From Verrucomicrobiota bacterium (GTDB lineage: Bacteria; Verrucomicrobiota; Lentisphaeria; JABSQK01; JAJFLO01): 64,000 bases of DNA. The stretch is taken from assembly GCA_021772615.1 (NCBI GenBank), contig JAJFLQ010000021.1, positions 1-64,000 of the forward strand, written 5' to 3'. The notes beneath the pieces were generated by a model. It saw only the letters and a program-made list of their open reading frames with translations, did not search any database and was not told where the DNA came from. The translations under genes and the position numbers were made by a program. Positions 51,866-61,236 of the stretch are shown in pieces; the stretch's first letter is position 1, and each line of letters opens with the position of its first letter.

Positions 51866-52544
51866 TCGGCCGTCGGCGACGATCGAGGGATTGTTTTACT
51901 ATCATGAAGATCTCGCGCCTGTTTACCGAAATGTTGCGTGAGAGGTTGGTGCTGTGAAGGCGCTTGAATAACAGCACTTTAGGAATGCAACTACAGGGAA
52001 TGCCGAGATCCTGCGCGCGAAGAAACCATTCTGCGTCGCAGCCGATCGCATAGTCCGAATTAAATCTTCCGACCTCACGGAACAACGATTTCCGCACCAC
52101 GAGCGTCCCGGGAGTTCGCCCTATGTGGCTGCCAGGCCGGTAACCTGGGTAACCTCCCAGGGGGGCAACAGTGTCGGCAACAAAATTTGCGGATATGAAT
52201 CGCAGGTAAGCGTAACAGTATTGTATCTCTCGTCCGTTCGAGATCTCCGCTGATTGGATGGCCAATTTTTCCGGATCCCACAGGTCGTCATGATCCAGGA
52301 ATGCAATCAGTTCACCCGAAGCACGGTCGATTCCCATATTCCGTGCTGTCGCGAGACCATGCCCGCGTTGCGGTACGAAGGTAACGTTCGGATAGGATCT
52401 GGCTATCGATGCAGTACGGTCGGTCGAATGCCCGTCGACGACGATGATCTCGTATGGCTGTTGCGTCTGGCGCAGGATACTGCCGATCGCTGCGCGCAAA
52501 AATTTTTGACCGTTCTTGACGACAATGATAACGCTGATTCGCAT
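51858..52544 (-). CDS. Glycosyltransferase family 2 (GT-A fold)
   Basis: Codes for 228 aa from the ATG at 52544 (MRISVIIVVKNGQKFL); an alternative ATG at 52559 would add five residues. The motif ISVIIVVKNG, the metal site FLDHDDLWDPEKLA (with Asp-His-Asp-Asp) and GCDAEWFLRA mark a GT2 A-fold enzyme using an NDP-sugar. It is short (228 aa), without a membrane segment, so it probably acts in the cytoplasm. Its 3' end overlaps the TPR-bearing GT4 gene by 8 bp, so the pair should be cotranscribed. Confidence 0.9.
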   Translation of the reverse strand: MRISVIIVVKNGQKFLRAAIGSILRQTQQPYEIIVVDGHSTDRTASIARSYPNVTFVPQRGHGLATARNMGIDRASGELIAFLDHDDLWDPEKLAIQSAEISNGREIQYCYAYLRFISANFVADTVAPLGGYPGYRPGSHIGRTPGTLVVRKSLFREVGRFNSDYAIGCDAEWFLRAQDLGIPCSCIPKVLLFKRLHSTNLSRNISVNRREIFMIVKQSLDRRRRPNG

Positions 52545-52588
52545 ATCGGCGCAACGCATGTGTTGGAAATTCGCGAACGCGATGGCTG

Positions 52589-53686
52589 CTAGTCCAGGAA
52601 CATGGACTCGGCCGGCATGTCGGCGTGACCCGGATCCTTTGGTATCACGACGGAAAATATAGTTTTGAATTCCTGGTTTTCTACGTTGATGCCGCCGTTG
52701 TGGCTGATAATGAGCTGGTAAGCGACGGCAAGGCTCAGGCCTCGTCCCTCGGCGTGAATCTTCATGTGGGTTTCGCTGAACTCGTTGAAGATATGCGGGA
52801 AGTAGTCAGGATCGATACCTTTGCCGCTGTTTTGAATCGAAACATTCACGGCATCGTCGGTTTCGTGCATCGCTACGACTACGTCGGTCTCGGCGTGCCC
52901 ATGACGAATCGCATTATCGAGTATGGTTTCGAACACCCGCGTGATCTGTTTGCGATCGTGCCGGCAGATCGTGGGCGATGGGAGATCTGTGGAAACGGAA
53001 ATTTTCTTGTCATTGGCCAGGCCCATAACCCGCTCGCGGGCATCCCGGATCGCTGAGCACAGGTCCGCGTTCTCGAAATGAAAATCAAACTTACCCGACT
53101 TAAGAGCGCATAGCATGATCACGTTGTCGAACAGCGAGTTGAGACGTTTGGCGCCGTCGTGGATCATCCGCAGCCACTTCTGCCTTTCCGCCTCGTCGAT
53201 GTCCTTGTCTTCGATCAGGGTCTCGACCGGCCATATGATGCTTGTCAAAGGCGTATAGGCCTCGTGACTCATCAGCATGAGAAAGTCGCCCTTCAGCTTA
53301 TCGACTTCCTCGACCGACTTCAATCGAAGATATACTCGAATCTTTGCTGCCAGCAATTCTTCATCAAACGGTTTGGTGATATAATCATCGGCTCCAACTT
53401 CGTATCCCTGAAGCCGTTCCGAGAGCATGGCCTTGGCGGATACCATGATAACCTTGGTATAGCGCAATCCCTGCAGTCCGCGAATCTGGCGACAGACCTC
53501 GTAACCGTCCATTCCCGGCATCATGATATCGAGAAGGATGATGTCCGGCAGGTATGTTTTGGCGATCTCGAGTGCGTCTTCGCCGTTCGATGCGCTGCGA
53601 AGGTCGTACTCTTCCAGTATTTCTTCGAGAATCTCGACATTGGTCGGATTATCATCTACTATCAGAATTTTATGATGTGACTTCAT
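52589..53686 (-). CDS. Receiver-histidine kinase (REC-HisKA-HATPase), cytosolic
   Basis: Codes for 365 aa. Residues 6-120 form a receiver with DDNP (11-14), phospho-acceptor Asp53 in LLDIMMPGMDG and Lys in TKPFD. Residues 130-195 contain a HisKA dimerisation helix with His141 in LMSHEAYTPL. The HATPase_c domain follows with LDNAIRH (N-box) and GRGLSLAVAYQL (G-box). No membrane segment is visible. The receiver lies before the kinase, so this protein could take phosphate from the membrane kinase at 53942-55540 and pass on a kinase signal. It is downstream of that kinase on the same strand with a 255-bp gap. Confidence 0.92.
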   Translation of the reverse strand: MKSHHKILIVDDNPTNVEILEEILEEYDLRSASNGEDALEIAKTYLPDIILLDIMMPGMDGYEVCRQIRGLQGLRYTKVIMVSAKAMLSERLQGYEVGADDYITKPFDEELLAAKIRVYLRLKSVEEVDKLKGDFLMLMSHEAYTPLTSIIWPVETLIEDKDIDEAERQKWLRMIHDGAKRLNSLFDNVIMLCALKSGKFDFHFENADLCSAIRDARERVMGLANDKKISVSTDLPSPTICRHDRKQITRVFETILDNAIRHGHAETDVVVAMHETDDAVNVSIQNSGKGIDPDYFPHIFNEFSETHMKIHAEGRGLSLAVAYQLIISHNGGINVENQEFKTIFSVVIPKDPGHADMPAESMFLD

Positions 53687-53941
53687 ACATATCGATCGCT
53701 ATGTGCGTCCTAAAGGTTGGCGTGCCTGCAGCCTGGAATCGGCGGATATCCAGGCAAGGTGTTATCGGGTGTCAAACGGGTTCCAGAGCCACAGAAACCA
53801 GCCGCGCTTAACGTAAACGGCGATAGTTCCGTTGTCGAACTTTTTCTTATGCGAATTGCTGCGCAACACCTGTGCCAGGTCTGTCGCTGTGCCGGCACAA
53901 AATGTAGCGATTGCCGAATTGGGACAGCGCGCGGGTCATGA

Positions 53942-55540
53942 TCATCCATATTGCGCCGCCTCTATCCCCGGCGCACCGGGGTCGTTTGGCATTTTTACGG
54001 GCAGTTCAACGACAAACACGCTGCCGCCGTCTGCGATATTCTCCGCCCATATTTTTCCGCTGTGCGCCGCTATGATTTCGCGACAAATGGACAAACCGAG
54101 TCCGGTGCCGCCGGCGCCGGTCTTGGTCATACTGGATTGGATGAATTTGTCAAAGATGGTTTCAATTTCGTCTGCCGGTATGCCGGGGCCGCGATCGCGA
54201 ATACGAACCCGTAAAACGGTCGGTGCGTAATCGATCGTGATCTGTATTGACGTCGAGTCCGGTGAAAATTTTACGGCGTTGCTCATCAGGTTGCGCACGA
54301 CCTGCAGGAACCTTCCGGAATCCGCTTCAAACAGGCTTGCCGTTGGCGGGCTCTCGAATTCGACCGCAATATTCTTCTCCGACAGCATCGAGCGAAACTC
54401 ATCGACGACCATCTGAATTAGCAGATTTGCGTCGTTCTCCTGGAAAACGAAGTCCATTTTTCCGGATTCGAGTTTCGCCAGATCGAGGAGGTCATTCAGG
54501 AGCCGCAACAGCGTGTTGCCGCTATGCTGAATTTTATCGAAGTAGTAAAACAGCTTAGACTTGTCTACATCGTTGACTTTCTTGACGCCGAATGCAGCAA
54601 AACTCAATATTCCGTGCAGTGGTGTGCGCAATTCATGACTCATGTTGGCGAGAAATTCGCTTTTGGCGCGGTTTGCCGCCTCCGCTTTGAATACCGTTTT
54701 TTCCAGCTCGCACGTTCGTTCATGCACCTGTGTCTGCAGCGTGTCGCTGAATTCGCGCGCCTCCTGATCCCGTTGCTGGATTGTCTGGCGCATCTGCTCG
54801 TAGGCGCGGGCGAGCTGGCTGATCTCGTCGTGACCGGGATCGTCGACTGCGACCCCTAGATCGCCGCGGGTGATGCGATCGCTTGCCATGATCAGGTTGT
54901 TCAGCCGTTGTATCCAGTGACCGACGATCAGAAACACCAGAGCAGATCCGACCATGGCCGCCAGCAGAAATATGCCCAGGGTCGTCCGTGTCTGCGCGAG
55001 CTGTGCGTTTCGCGCCGGTGCTCGGGACACCCCCACGATCACCTTGCCGATAATTTGACCTGTGCCGGCGTTTCGCAGCGCAGTGTTGAACATATGTTCG
55101 TCAGTTGAATTGATAGCTGCAATTCCGAGATCGTCGCCAGGCGCCGACAACGATACGGGGTTGGAAACCACGAAGAAGCTGCTGCTGTCAGCCGATGATC
55201 CGTCCACGTAACGCTGCCAGCTGGCCGGGTCGCGAACGAATGATTCCACCAACCGATCCCGATCGTCGTAGATGCCGATGAACAACACGTGCTCCGCTCT
55301 GGAAAACGGTTCAATCCGTCGCTGCAGTTCGAATCTGTCGCCGACTGCGAGCGGCAGCTCACAGGTCTGCGCCAGGCTATAAGCGCGCGCCTTTCCTTCG
55401 CGTTGCTGGCCGATATCGATCAGGCGATTGGTCTGGATAATGGTCGCCACTGCCGCGAGGCCAAGTGCAAACGTGAGAATAATGATCACAGCGGCAACGG
55501 CTTTGAAACGCAGGCTGAATTGTGTCTGAAGGTCGTTCAT
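53942..55540 (-). CDS. Membrane-bound sensor histidine kinase with HAMP domain
   Basis: Codes for 532 aa. TM1 (12-34) and TM2 (187-208) enclose a ~150-residue periplasmic sensor (dCache/PAS-like by size, FELQRRIEPFSRAEHVLFIGIYDD). A HAMP segment (about 209-262) and a short coiled coil lead to HisKA with His302 in MSHELRTPLHG. The HATPase_c domain has VRNLMSNAVKFSP, DRGPGIP and GGTGLGLSI. It starts inside the last four bases of the preceding solute-binding protein gene (ATGA overlap), so the two are made together and may bind each other, as the LuxP/LuxQ and TorT/TorS pairs do. Confidence 0.94.
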   Translation of the reverse strand: MNDLQTQFSLRFKAVAAVIIILTFALGLAAVATIIQTNRLIDIGQQREGKARAYSLAQTCELPLAVGDRFELQRRIEPFSRAEHVLFIGIYDDRDRLVESFVRDPASWQRYVDGSSADSSSFFVVSNPVSLSAPGDDLGIAAINSTDEHMFNTALRNAGTGQIIGKVIVGVSRAPARNAQLAQTRTTLGIFLLAAMVGSALVFLIVGHWIQRLNNLIMASDRITRGDLGVAVDDPGHDEISQLARAYEQMRQTIQQRDQEAREFSDTLQTQVHERTCELEKTVFKAEAANRAKSEFLANMSHELRTPLHGILSFAAFGVKKVNDVDKSKLFYYFDKIQHSGNTLLRLLNDLLDLAKLESGKMDFVFQENDANLLIQMVVDEFRSMLSEKNIAVEFESPPTASLFEADSGRFLQVVRNLMSNAVKFSPDSTSIQITIDYAPTVLRVRIRDRGPGIPADEIETIFDKFIQSSMTKTGAGGTGLGLSICREIIAAHSGKIWAENIADGGSVFVVELPVKMPNDPGAPGIEAAQYG

Positions 55541-56478
55541 CGGTCATCTTTTGGAGAAATGACGTAATCAGCCCGCTTTATGAGTGATTCCGGCAGGTGG
55601 TATCCGAATTTCTCCGCGGCAATAAGATTGACAGCGATCTGGAATCGTGGAGCGATCCTTGCATGGCCTCCTTCTCCGCGGCTGCTGACAGCGTCACGGA
55701 GGAGTTCAAGAGCGGCTTCGCCCGCCTGTTTTCCCTGTTCCGTGGGGTCGATGCCGACGCCGATCAATGCTCCCGCACGCACGAATGACTGGGAAAAACC
55801 GAACACCGGCGTCCGCCGGCGTAGCGACTCCAGCAGCAGCGACCGCGTCACGGCCGGGGAATAGATGGACCGGTCTGCCTCGGTCCAGACGATGTCATTG
55901 CGTAAGCGGAAAAGCCGCTTTATGGCCCCGGCCAGGGACCGTTCGTCGTCAACGTCCACGGCGTTAAGCGTCCAGTGCGACGGTATCGCTGCGCGAACTG
56001 CGGCGAGAGTTGCCATGCTGTCGGGGTCTTCGGAGCGGTACAGCATACCGAGATCGCGTGTGTGCGGCAGACCTTCAGCAATCAACGTAAATTGCCTGGC
56101 GAGGTCGATCTCGATACTTACGCCGGCTACGCCGCAACCAGGTGGAAACGCCAGCTCCCGAGCGTCCGAAACCATGCAGTACGTAAGGTTGTACGGCGGT
56201 ATCGCCGTCTCGCTCACCAATATGGCTGCCGCGGTACCGACCGCGGCGAAGACGGTGTCTCCGTTTTCCACCAATACGGACGTATTCGCGCGCACGCTCT
56301 CCAGTGTCTCGATTCTCCCCCGATGGCCGGCACGGGTCACGGTGCTGATAATCGCGTTTGCAGCTGCCTGATACGGCGGTTCGCGGCTGGCAAGGACGAC
56401 CACAATGTCCGCGGCTAGTCCCGCCGTCGCGAAAAGAAGCAAAGACATAATCAGAAGGATGTGTCGTTGGTATGGCAT
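55537..56478 (-). CDS. ABC_sub_bind-type periplasmic solute-binding protein (transporter-less)
   Basis: Codes for 313 aa from the ATG at 56478, which begins a signal peptide (HILLIMSLLLFATAGLA, cleaved before ADIVV); the frame is open upstream but those starts are untypical. It matches the ABC_sub_bind (PF04392) pattern: ADIVVVLASREPPYQAA, ILVSETAIPPYNLTY, LGMLYRSEDPDSM and FGFSQSFVRAGALIGVGIDPTEQG. No ABC permease or ATPase is linked. The next gene is a membrane histidine kinase, which suggests ligand sensing. The TonB-receptor gene lies 70 bp upstream. The ligand cannot be inferred, although many related proteins bind aromatic or amino-acid-like molecules. Confidence 0.9.
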   Translation of the reverse strand: MPYQRHILLIMSLLLFATAGLAADIVVVLASREPPYQAAANAIISTVTRAGHRGRIETLESVRANTSVLVENGDTVFAAVGTAAAILVSETAIPPYNLTYCMVSDARELAFPPGCGVAGVSIEIDLARQFTLIAEGLPHTRDLGMLYRSEDPDSMATLAAVRAAIPSHWTLNAVDVDDERSLAGAIKRLFRLRNDIVWTEADRSIYSPAVTRSLLLESLRRRTPVFGFSQSFVRAGALIGVGIDPTEQGKQAGEAALELLRDAVSSRGEGGHARIAPRFQIAVNLIAAEKFGYHLPESLIKRADYVISPKDDR

Positions 56479-56548
56479 CAGTTCAGGTATCGACCAATAT
56501 CCTTTTGGGGCGCCGCGACAGACCTTATGTCTGGTGGCGCGATCCGCA

Positions 56549-58684
56549 TTAAAAGTATGCAGAAAACCGTGTGAAGACCGTACGGCCGGGTGTTTCGTGA
56601 GCGGTGAAATTGTTGACCCCGAGCACGGGAAAGCCGGTATCGTCGAGGAGGTCCGAAACACCAATCAGCCATTCGCAGCGATCTCGGTGAAAACGTTTTG
56701 CCACAGTGAGGTCGAGACGGTGAAACGAATCGAATTCGTTTGCCGGAAATAGACTGTCACGCGTGATGTCCGAAACTTTATAGTTCAGATTTACGGTCCA
56801 CTGTCGCGGAAGATACAGTCGCCCGTTGATGCCCGCTTTGTTCAGTGCTGGTGCGAACGCTCGTGTAGACTGAACGCGCCGGTCGGTTTCGAAATCGTTG
56901 TAGGCGTACCACAACGAAACGGTTCCGGCACTGTGCTTGAAGGTCAGTTCGGCCTCGGCTCCGGCTGCCTTGGCGCCGTCGATATTGTCGATCTGCGTGA
57001 TGTTCTGGAATGGGTTGGCGGACGGTATATTGCGAAACCCGATGACATTCTCGTACCGTTGCATATAGGCATCGATTCGGAAGGACAGTGACGGATTCAG
57101 TTGTGCCGTGTATCCGGTTTCGAGTGATGCTATTTCTTCATTGTCCAGATCATCCGCTTGACTCACGACTGCGGAGAAGTTCACAACCGGAGGCAGATTT
57201 ACCTGGAAGACGCGCTCGGTTTCCAGCTCACGGATGGCAGCAAGCGGCGTGCGAAACGCCCTGGCAGCGCTCAGCCGCCAGATATGCCGTTTCTGGTCGT
57301 CGATAGCGAACAGCGACGTCATGCGCCCAGCCCAATCCGGATTCGTGCCGGAGTAGTAATCGCCACGCAATTGGGTTTCAATTGTCCACCGATCCGTCAC
57401 ACGCCACCGATCCAAGCCGAAGAGTCCGGCCCATTCTTCATCGAACGGGGCGTCTTCCAGCTTCAAATCCTCAGGATTCGAATTGTCGGTATCAATGCGA
57501 AACAGTCGAATGTTCCCGCCCAGCGAGACGGTATGGGACGGATCAAGACGGACGTCATACTGAAAGTCGAGATTATTATCGAGTGCCGAATAGGACGCGA
57601 GCCCGGTGACGCCGGTGTCGGTATATGTGCCGTACCATTGGACATATGCGGATTCATTCTCGTCGATGGTACGGTCGAGTCGTAGATATGACCGTACCGT
57701 GGTCAGATCGCTGTTCTTGCCCAGAAGTACACCCGTTACTTCGAAGTCGCCTTGTTCGATAGACGACACACCAAGTCCCATGGACACGACGTTGTCCTCG
57801 TCCATGTCATATGTCGCAGTGGCATTGATGCGAAAATTCTGATGAAAGTCACGCGGCATGGTGTTGGACGAACCGGCGCTGAAGCCGACGTTGCGGAATT
57901 CATTTACATCAATAGCGTCGTTCGAGCTTTCCAGATCCTGATAGCCGAGCGACAGTCGCCAGTGCCACTGTTCCCGGCTGTCCGCCCACCGGGCGTGGGT
58001 GTAGTAATCGCCGAATTCATCAATCGTCCCGGTGACGAGTGCGCCGGACGCCGTTCCTGGTGCCTTGGTAATGATGTTTACCGCGCCGTTGAACGCGTTT
58101 GCCCCCCAAACCGCGCCCCCGGGGCCGCGTACGATTTCGATTCTTTCGATATCCTCGAGGAAAATCGGCAGACGCAGGAGTTCCGAGCCGCCGAACATCG
58201 GACTGTCGGCATAGCGGCCGTCTATGAGCGTGAGCGTGCGGTCGGAAAACACCTCATGCAGGCCGCGTATCCCAAGAGCATAACGATTACGGTCAATCGT
58301 GAGCATATCCACACCGGGCTGGAATTGCAGAATCTCGTAGAGGTTCGTCAAACCGCTGAAATGAATATCGTCGGATGTGACAACGCTAACCGGCACCGAT
58401 GATTCATTGATCGGCTGTGCCTGACGGGACGCGGAAAACACGACCGGTAACTCTTCGAAAAGCAGCAGCTCGTCATACGACGCATCGCCGTGATCCGGCG
58501 AATCTAAGGCCGTCGCCAGAGCATCGCCGCCAACGGCGCAGTTTGCAGCGAGGAAAATCAGTGTCGCCAGGCCGACGAGCGACAGTTGACCTTGTCCGCT
58601 AATGGAGTTTGACCCTCCGGGCGCGCCTGATCGGCGGCGGAGGTACGGGGTAACAGTATGCCTCGATATCGTACGGTATTGCAT
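56549..58684 (-). CDS. TonB-dependent outer-membrane receptor
   Basis: A 711-aa beta-barrel receptor. An N-terminal signal (LSLVGLATLIFLAANCAVG) is followed by a plug domain: LPVVFSASRQAQPINESSVPVSVVTSDDI-like TonB box and helix, then LRLPIFLEDIERIEIVRGPGGAVWGANAFNGAVNI, the plug hallmark. The 22-strand barrel ends in Phe (FTRFSAYF), the C-terminal signal for the BAM complex. It takes up a large ligand such as siderophore, cobalamin or oligosaccharide; sequence does not say which. Its neighbours are a solute-binding protein and two histidine kinases, which fits sensing of the imported ligand. The upstream 275 bp (58685-58959) show no recognised riboswitch. Confidence 0.93.
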   Translation of the reverse strand: MQYRTISRHTVTPYLRRRSGAPGGSNSISGQGQLSLVGLATLIFLAANCAVGGDALATALDSPDHGDASYDELLLFEELPVVFSASRQAQPINESSVPVSVVTSDDIHFSGLTNLYEILQFQPGVDMLTIDRNRYALGIRGLHEVFSDRTLTLIDGRYADSPMFGGSELLRLPIFLEDIERIEIVRGPGGAVWGANAFNGAVNIITKAPGTASGALVTGTIDEFGDYYTHARWADSREQWHWRLSLGYQDLESSNDAIDVNEFRNVGFSAGSSNTMPRDFHQNFRINATATYDMDEDNVVSMGLGVSSIEQGDFEVTGVLLGKNSDLTTVRSYLRLDRTIDENESAYVQWYGTYTDTGVTGLASYSALDNNLDFQYDVRLDPSHTVSLGGNIRLFRIDTDNSNPEDLKLEDAPFDEEWAGLFGLDRWRVTDRWTIETQLRGDYYSGTNPDWAGRMTSLFAIDDQKRHIWRLSAARAFRTPLAAIRELETERVFQVNLPPVVNFSAVVSQADDLDNEEIASLETGYTAQLNPSLSFRIDAYMQRYENVIGFRNIPSANPFQNITQIDNIDGAKAAGAEAELTFKHSAGTVSLWYAYNDFETDRRVQSTRAFAPALNKAGINGRLYLPRQWTVNLNYKVSDITRDSLFPANEFDSFHRLDLTVAKRFHRDRCEWLIGVSDLLDDTGFPVLGVNNFTAHETPGRTVFTRFSAYF

Positions 58685-58959
58685 CGTCGTGATACCTCTT
58701 GTGAGCCGTGATTCGTTGTCGCGAGAATGAATGTACCCGGCCAGTTAAGGAATCGACCGTTTTTTTACACGTAGTTGTAAGCCGGAGGCACATGATTGAC
58801 TCAAGCTGGGCATAGCTTGTGAACGCTATGGACAATACTGCCGGAGTCCGACGGAATCGCGCCGGGAGGCAACGCATTCAAGGCGTTAATGTGGCTGCCC
58901 TGGCTGCGTGTGTAAAGCGGGGCGCATTTATCATACCACGGTAACGTGGATGCCTGCGG

Positions 58960-59670
58960 TCAGGGTGCGTTGCTGGAAGGCGAGGGATCGATCTTTACCG
59001 TAACCTTGCTGTAGATTTTGTGTTCCTCGTAGGTCCCGGAAATGTAAATGGGGTTGGTGTACGGCTTCTCAGGAATGAACGTTGGCTTCACGACTGTAGC
59101 CACGGTCAGTTTATCGCCCGGCGCAATATCTTTGGGCTCGTCGAACTCCACGGTGACCTTGCCGCCATTGCAGCTGGCTCGGTTAATCGTGAATGGTTTG
59201 TCCCCGACGTTGAGAATGTCGAAGTGTACTTCAGTGCTTAAGTACCCGTCACGTTCGTCATTCATCTTGAACTCGATTACCGATGGTTGTGCCTCGATAA
59301 CCGGCTTTACGGTGGCATCGAAGGTAATGGACTGACGACCGTTGCGGACGTCGTTGCTGGTGACGAATATCCTCTGTGATTTCTTGCCAATTCGTCCCAC
59401 CGGATTAAACTTCACTGTCATGGTTGCGGTTTCTGCGGGTTGCAGCGTCTTTTCGCTTATTCGGGCGGTTGTGCAGCCGCAGGATCCCTGCATCTTTGTG
59501 ATCTTCAGCTCGGCGTCGCCAATATTGGTGACCGTGACATCTCGTGTCACCGGTGCAACCGCGTACATCTCACCAAAGCTGAAAGATTTGGGTTCGAACG
59601 CGATTTTCTGGGCGTGTCCGATCCACGCCGCCGTTGCGACCGTTATGAGTGCAAAATACCGTATATTCAT
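58960..59670 (-). CDS. DUF1573-family exported protein
   Basis: Codes for 236 aa from the ATG at 59670, supported by AGGAG on the minus strand 10 bases before it. A signal peptide (YFALITVATAAWIGHAQ) leads to a DUF1573 (Ig-like/MSP) domain with the mark GSCGCTTARIS near residue 60 and a second repeat (about 125-225, VIEFKMNDERDGYLS). Such proteins are common surface or periplasmic proteins of Bacteroidetes and PVC phyla; their role is unknown. It is monocistronic. Its 336-bp upstream region is shared with the divergent receiver-kinase gene at 60007. Confidence 0.92.
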   Translation of the reverse strand: MNIRYFALITVATAAWIGHAQKIAFEPKSFSFGEMYAVAPVTRDVTVTNIGDAELKITKMQGSCGCTTARISEKTLQPAETATMTVKFNPVGRIGKKSQRIFVTSNDVRNGRQSITFDATVKPVIEAQPSVIEFKMNDERDGYLSTEVHFDILNVGDKPFTINRASCNGGKVTVEFDEPKDIAPGDKLTVATVVKPTFIPEKPYTNPIYISGTYEEHKIYSKVTVKIDPSPSSNAP

Positions 59671-60006
59671 CGTGGTGCTCCTGTTGCAATAGATTGTAAC
59701 TATATCACCGCTCAGTGTGGCAGGCGCGTTGCGCCGAACATGCACGGTCGCTATCTGGGTATAGACAAATACTAAGTGGCGAAAGTTGCAAATGCAACGG
59801 CATACCGCGATTGGCATCGACCCCAAGGCAAATGCAGGTGACCGCACCGCAACATGGTTATCTTGAAACTGACGCCGTAACTCATTATATTGCCCCCCGA
59901 CAATCTGCTCAGACCTCTACTTGGCCTTGGCGCACCGGTGACAGCCACAATGTCGCCGTGCCGGAAGGCCGCCCCGCATTGACACGTCCGAAGGAACCGG
60001 CGAATC
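59671..60006. other. 336-bp divergent regulatory region
   Basis: The region between the DUF1573 gene (minus) and the receiver-kinase gene (plus) holds no supported gene. It contains two dyads with the same GTTGCA half-site: GTTGCAATAGATTGTAAC (59683-59700, one mismatch) and GTTGCAAATGCAAC (59785-59798, perfect). It also contains the promoter listed at 59863-59891. The dyads may be operators for one regulator acting on both genes. Confidence 0.4.
59863..59891 (+). promoter_or_regulatory. Candidate sigma-70-type promoter of the receiver-kinase gene
   Basis: TTGAAA (59863-59868) and TATATT (59886-59891) lie 17 bp apart, the consensus spacing, with single mismatches in each box. Transcription would start near 59898 and give a ~109-nt leader before the start at 60007. 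This is the best-looking promoter by eye in the window, but is unproven. Confidence 0.5.
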
Positions 60007-61236
60007 ATGACTTCCATTATATGTGCCGATGACGACAACTGGATACGTATATTATACGATAACATTCTGAAGAAACGGTACGAAAATCTCCGTATTCTCA
60101 GTTGCGGTCAAGAGGTGCTCGACGCATTCAAAGAAGAGCCCGCAGACCTTCTTGTCATCGATATCAATATGCCGGGGTTGTCCGGTATCGAGGTGTGCAA
60201 GCGGATTCGAAATGACGGCAGCTACCCGAATGTATCCATTATCATAGTGTCCTCGGAGAAGACCGAGGACGCTATCGTGAACGGATTTCTTGCGGGCGCC
60301 GATGACTACATTATCAAGCCCATCAACCCGTCCGAGTTGCTCGCAAAAATGGTGATCGCGATGAATAAGCGTGTCACCAATGTCAGCAAGCTTCTGGGCA
60401 TTTTCCCGGGCACTATTTTCGCCGGTCGCTATGAAGTCATCGAAAAGCTCGGCAAAGGGTCTTTCAGCAATGTCTATCATGCCAGGGATATTAGCACCAA
60501 GCCACACAAAGATGTGGCTCTTAAGGTGTTCGACCTGCCGCCTTCGAGTCTAAACGACCAGAAATTCATGGCTCTGTTCCTCCGCGAGGCGTACGGGCTC
60601 TCGAAATTGGACTTCCCGAGTATCGTAAAGTTGTATGACTTCGGCACGGCAAATTTTTACTTTCTCGTGATGGAGTATCTGAAAGGGGAAACACTGCAGG
60701 ACAGGGTGGAAAAATCGGGCCCGCTTTCAGAATACAACGCGCAGATCATTGCCTATGAAGCTGCGAAGATTCTGCGTTATCTGGAGACCTGCAAATTGGT
60801 GCATCGCGATATTAAACCGATCAACATAATGATCACCGACGACGGGTATCTCAAACTTCTGGACTTCGGCCTTGCGCGTTACGAGAACGAGGGCACAATA
60901 ATTTTCGACGACCTGTTCAAGGGAACGCCGCAGTTCGCCGCGCCCGAGAGTATTTATGGCGATCATGACATCGACCTCACGTCTGACATCTTTTCTCTTG
61001 GCGCGACCCTTTATTATATTGTGACAGCGGTGCCGCCATTCTCTGGCGGATCGCCGGTAGAGGTTATCACGAACAGGCTGCACGAAGTGCCGAAACCAGT
61101 ACAGTTTTACAACAACGCATTGAGCGATGGGTTCGCCGGGCTGATCGACAGTATGCTCTCGAAGGAAAAGGAACTGCGCCCGACAGTTGATCACATCATT
61201 CTTACACTGAAGAAGTTACAGGATAGAACGACATGA
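60007..61236 (+). CDS. Receiver domain fused to Hanks-type Ser/Thr protein kinase (second copy type)
   Basis: Codes for 409 aa and has the same layout as the gene at 46666. The receiver (about 3-120) has ADDD, phospho-acceptor Asp52 in VIDINMPG and Lys in IIKPIN. The kinase (141-405) has LGKGSFSNVYH, Lys173 in VALKV, catalytic HRDIKPINI, LLDFGLAR and KGTPQFAAPES. All catalytic residues are present, so it should be active. No membrane helix. It is followed, after 148 bp, by a stand-alone receiver (61385). Sequence identity to the other REC-kinase is only moderate, so the two are paralogues and not recent duplicates. Confidence 0.93.
   Translation: MTSIICADDDNWIRILYDNILKKRYENLRILSCGQEVLDAFKEEPADLLVIDINMPGLSGIEVCKRIRNDGSYPNVSIIIVSSEKTEDAIVNGFLAGADDYIIKPINPSELLAKMVIAMNKRVTNVSKLLGIFPGTIFAGRYEVIEKLGKGSFSNVYHARDISTKPHKDVALKVFDLPPSSLNDQKFMALFLREAYGLSKLDFPSIVKLYDFGTANFYFLVMEYLKGETLQDRVEKSGPLSEYNAQIIAYEAAKILRYLETCKLVHRDIKPINIMITDDGYLKLLDFGLARYENEGTIIFDDLFKGTPQFAAPESIYGDHDIDLTSDIFSLGATLYYIVTAVPPFSGGSPVEVITNRLHEVPKPVQFYNNALSDGFAGLIDSMLSKEKELRPTVDHIILTLKKLQDRTT

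Noticed and set aside
53687..53941. Possible gene or structured RNA between the two histidine kinases
   Set aside because: Short frames only, with no motif; no convincing stem-loop plus T-run or known riboswitch pattern.
58685..58959. Possible cobalamin or other riboswitch before the TonB receptor
   Set aside because: No B12-box or other known aptamer core was recognised on the minus strand; only short hairpins at 58871-58887 and 58936-58949 are present.
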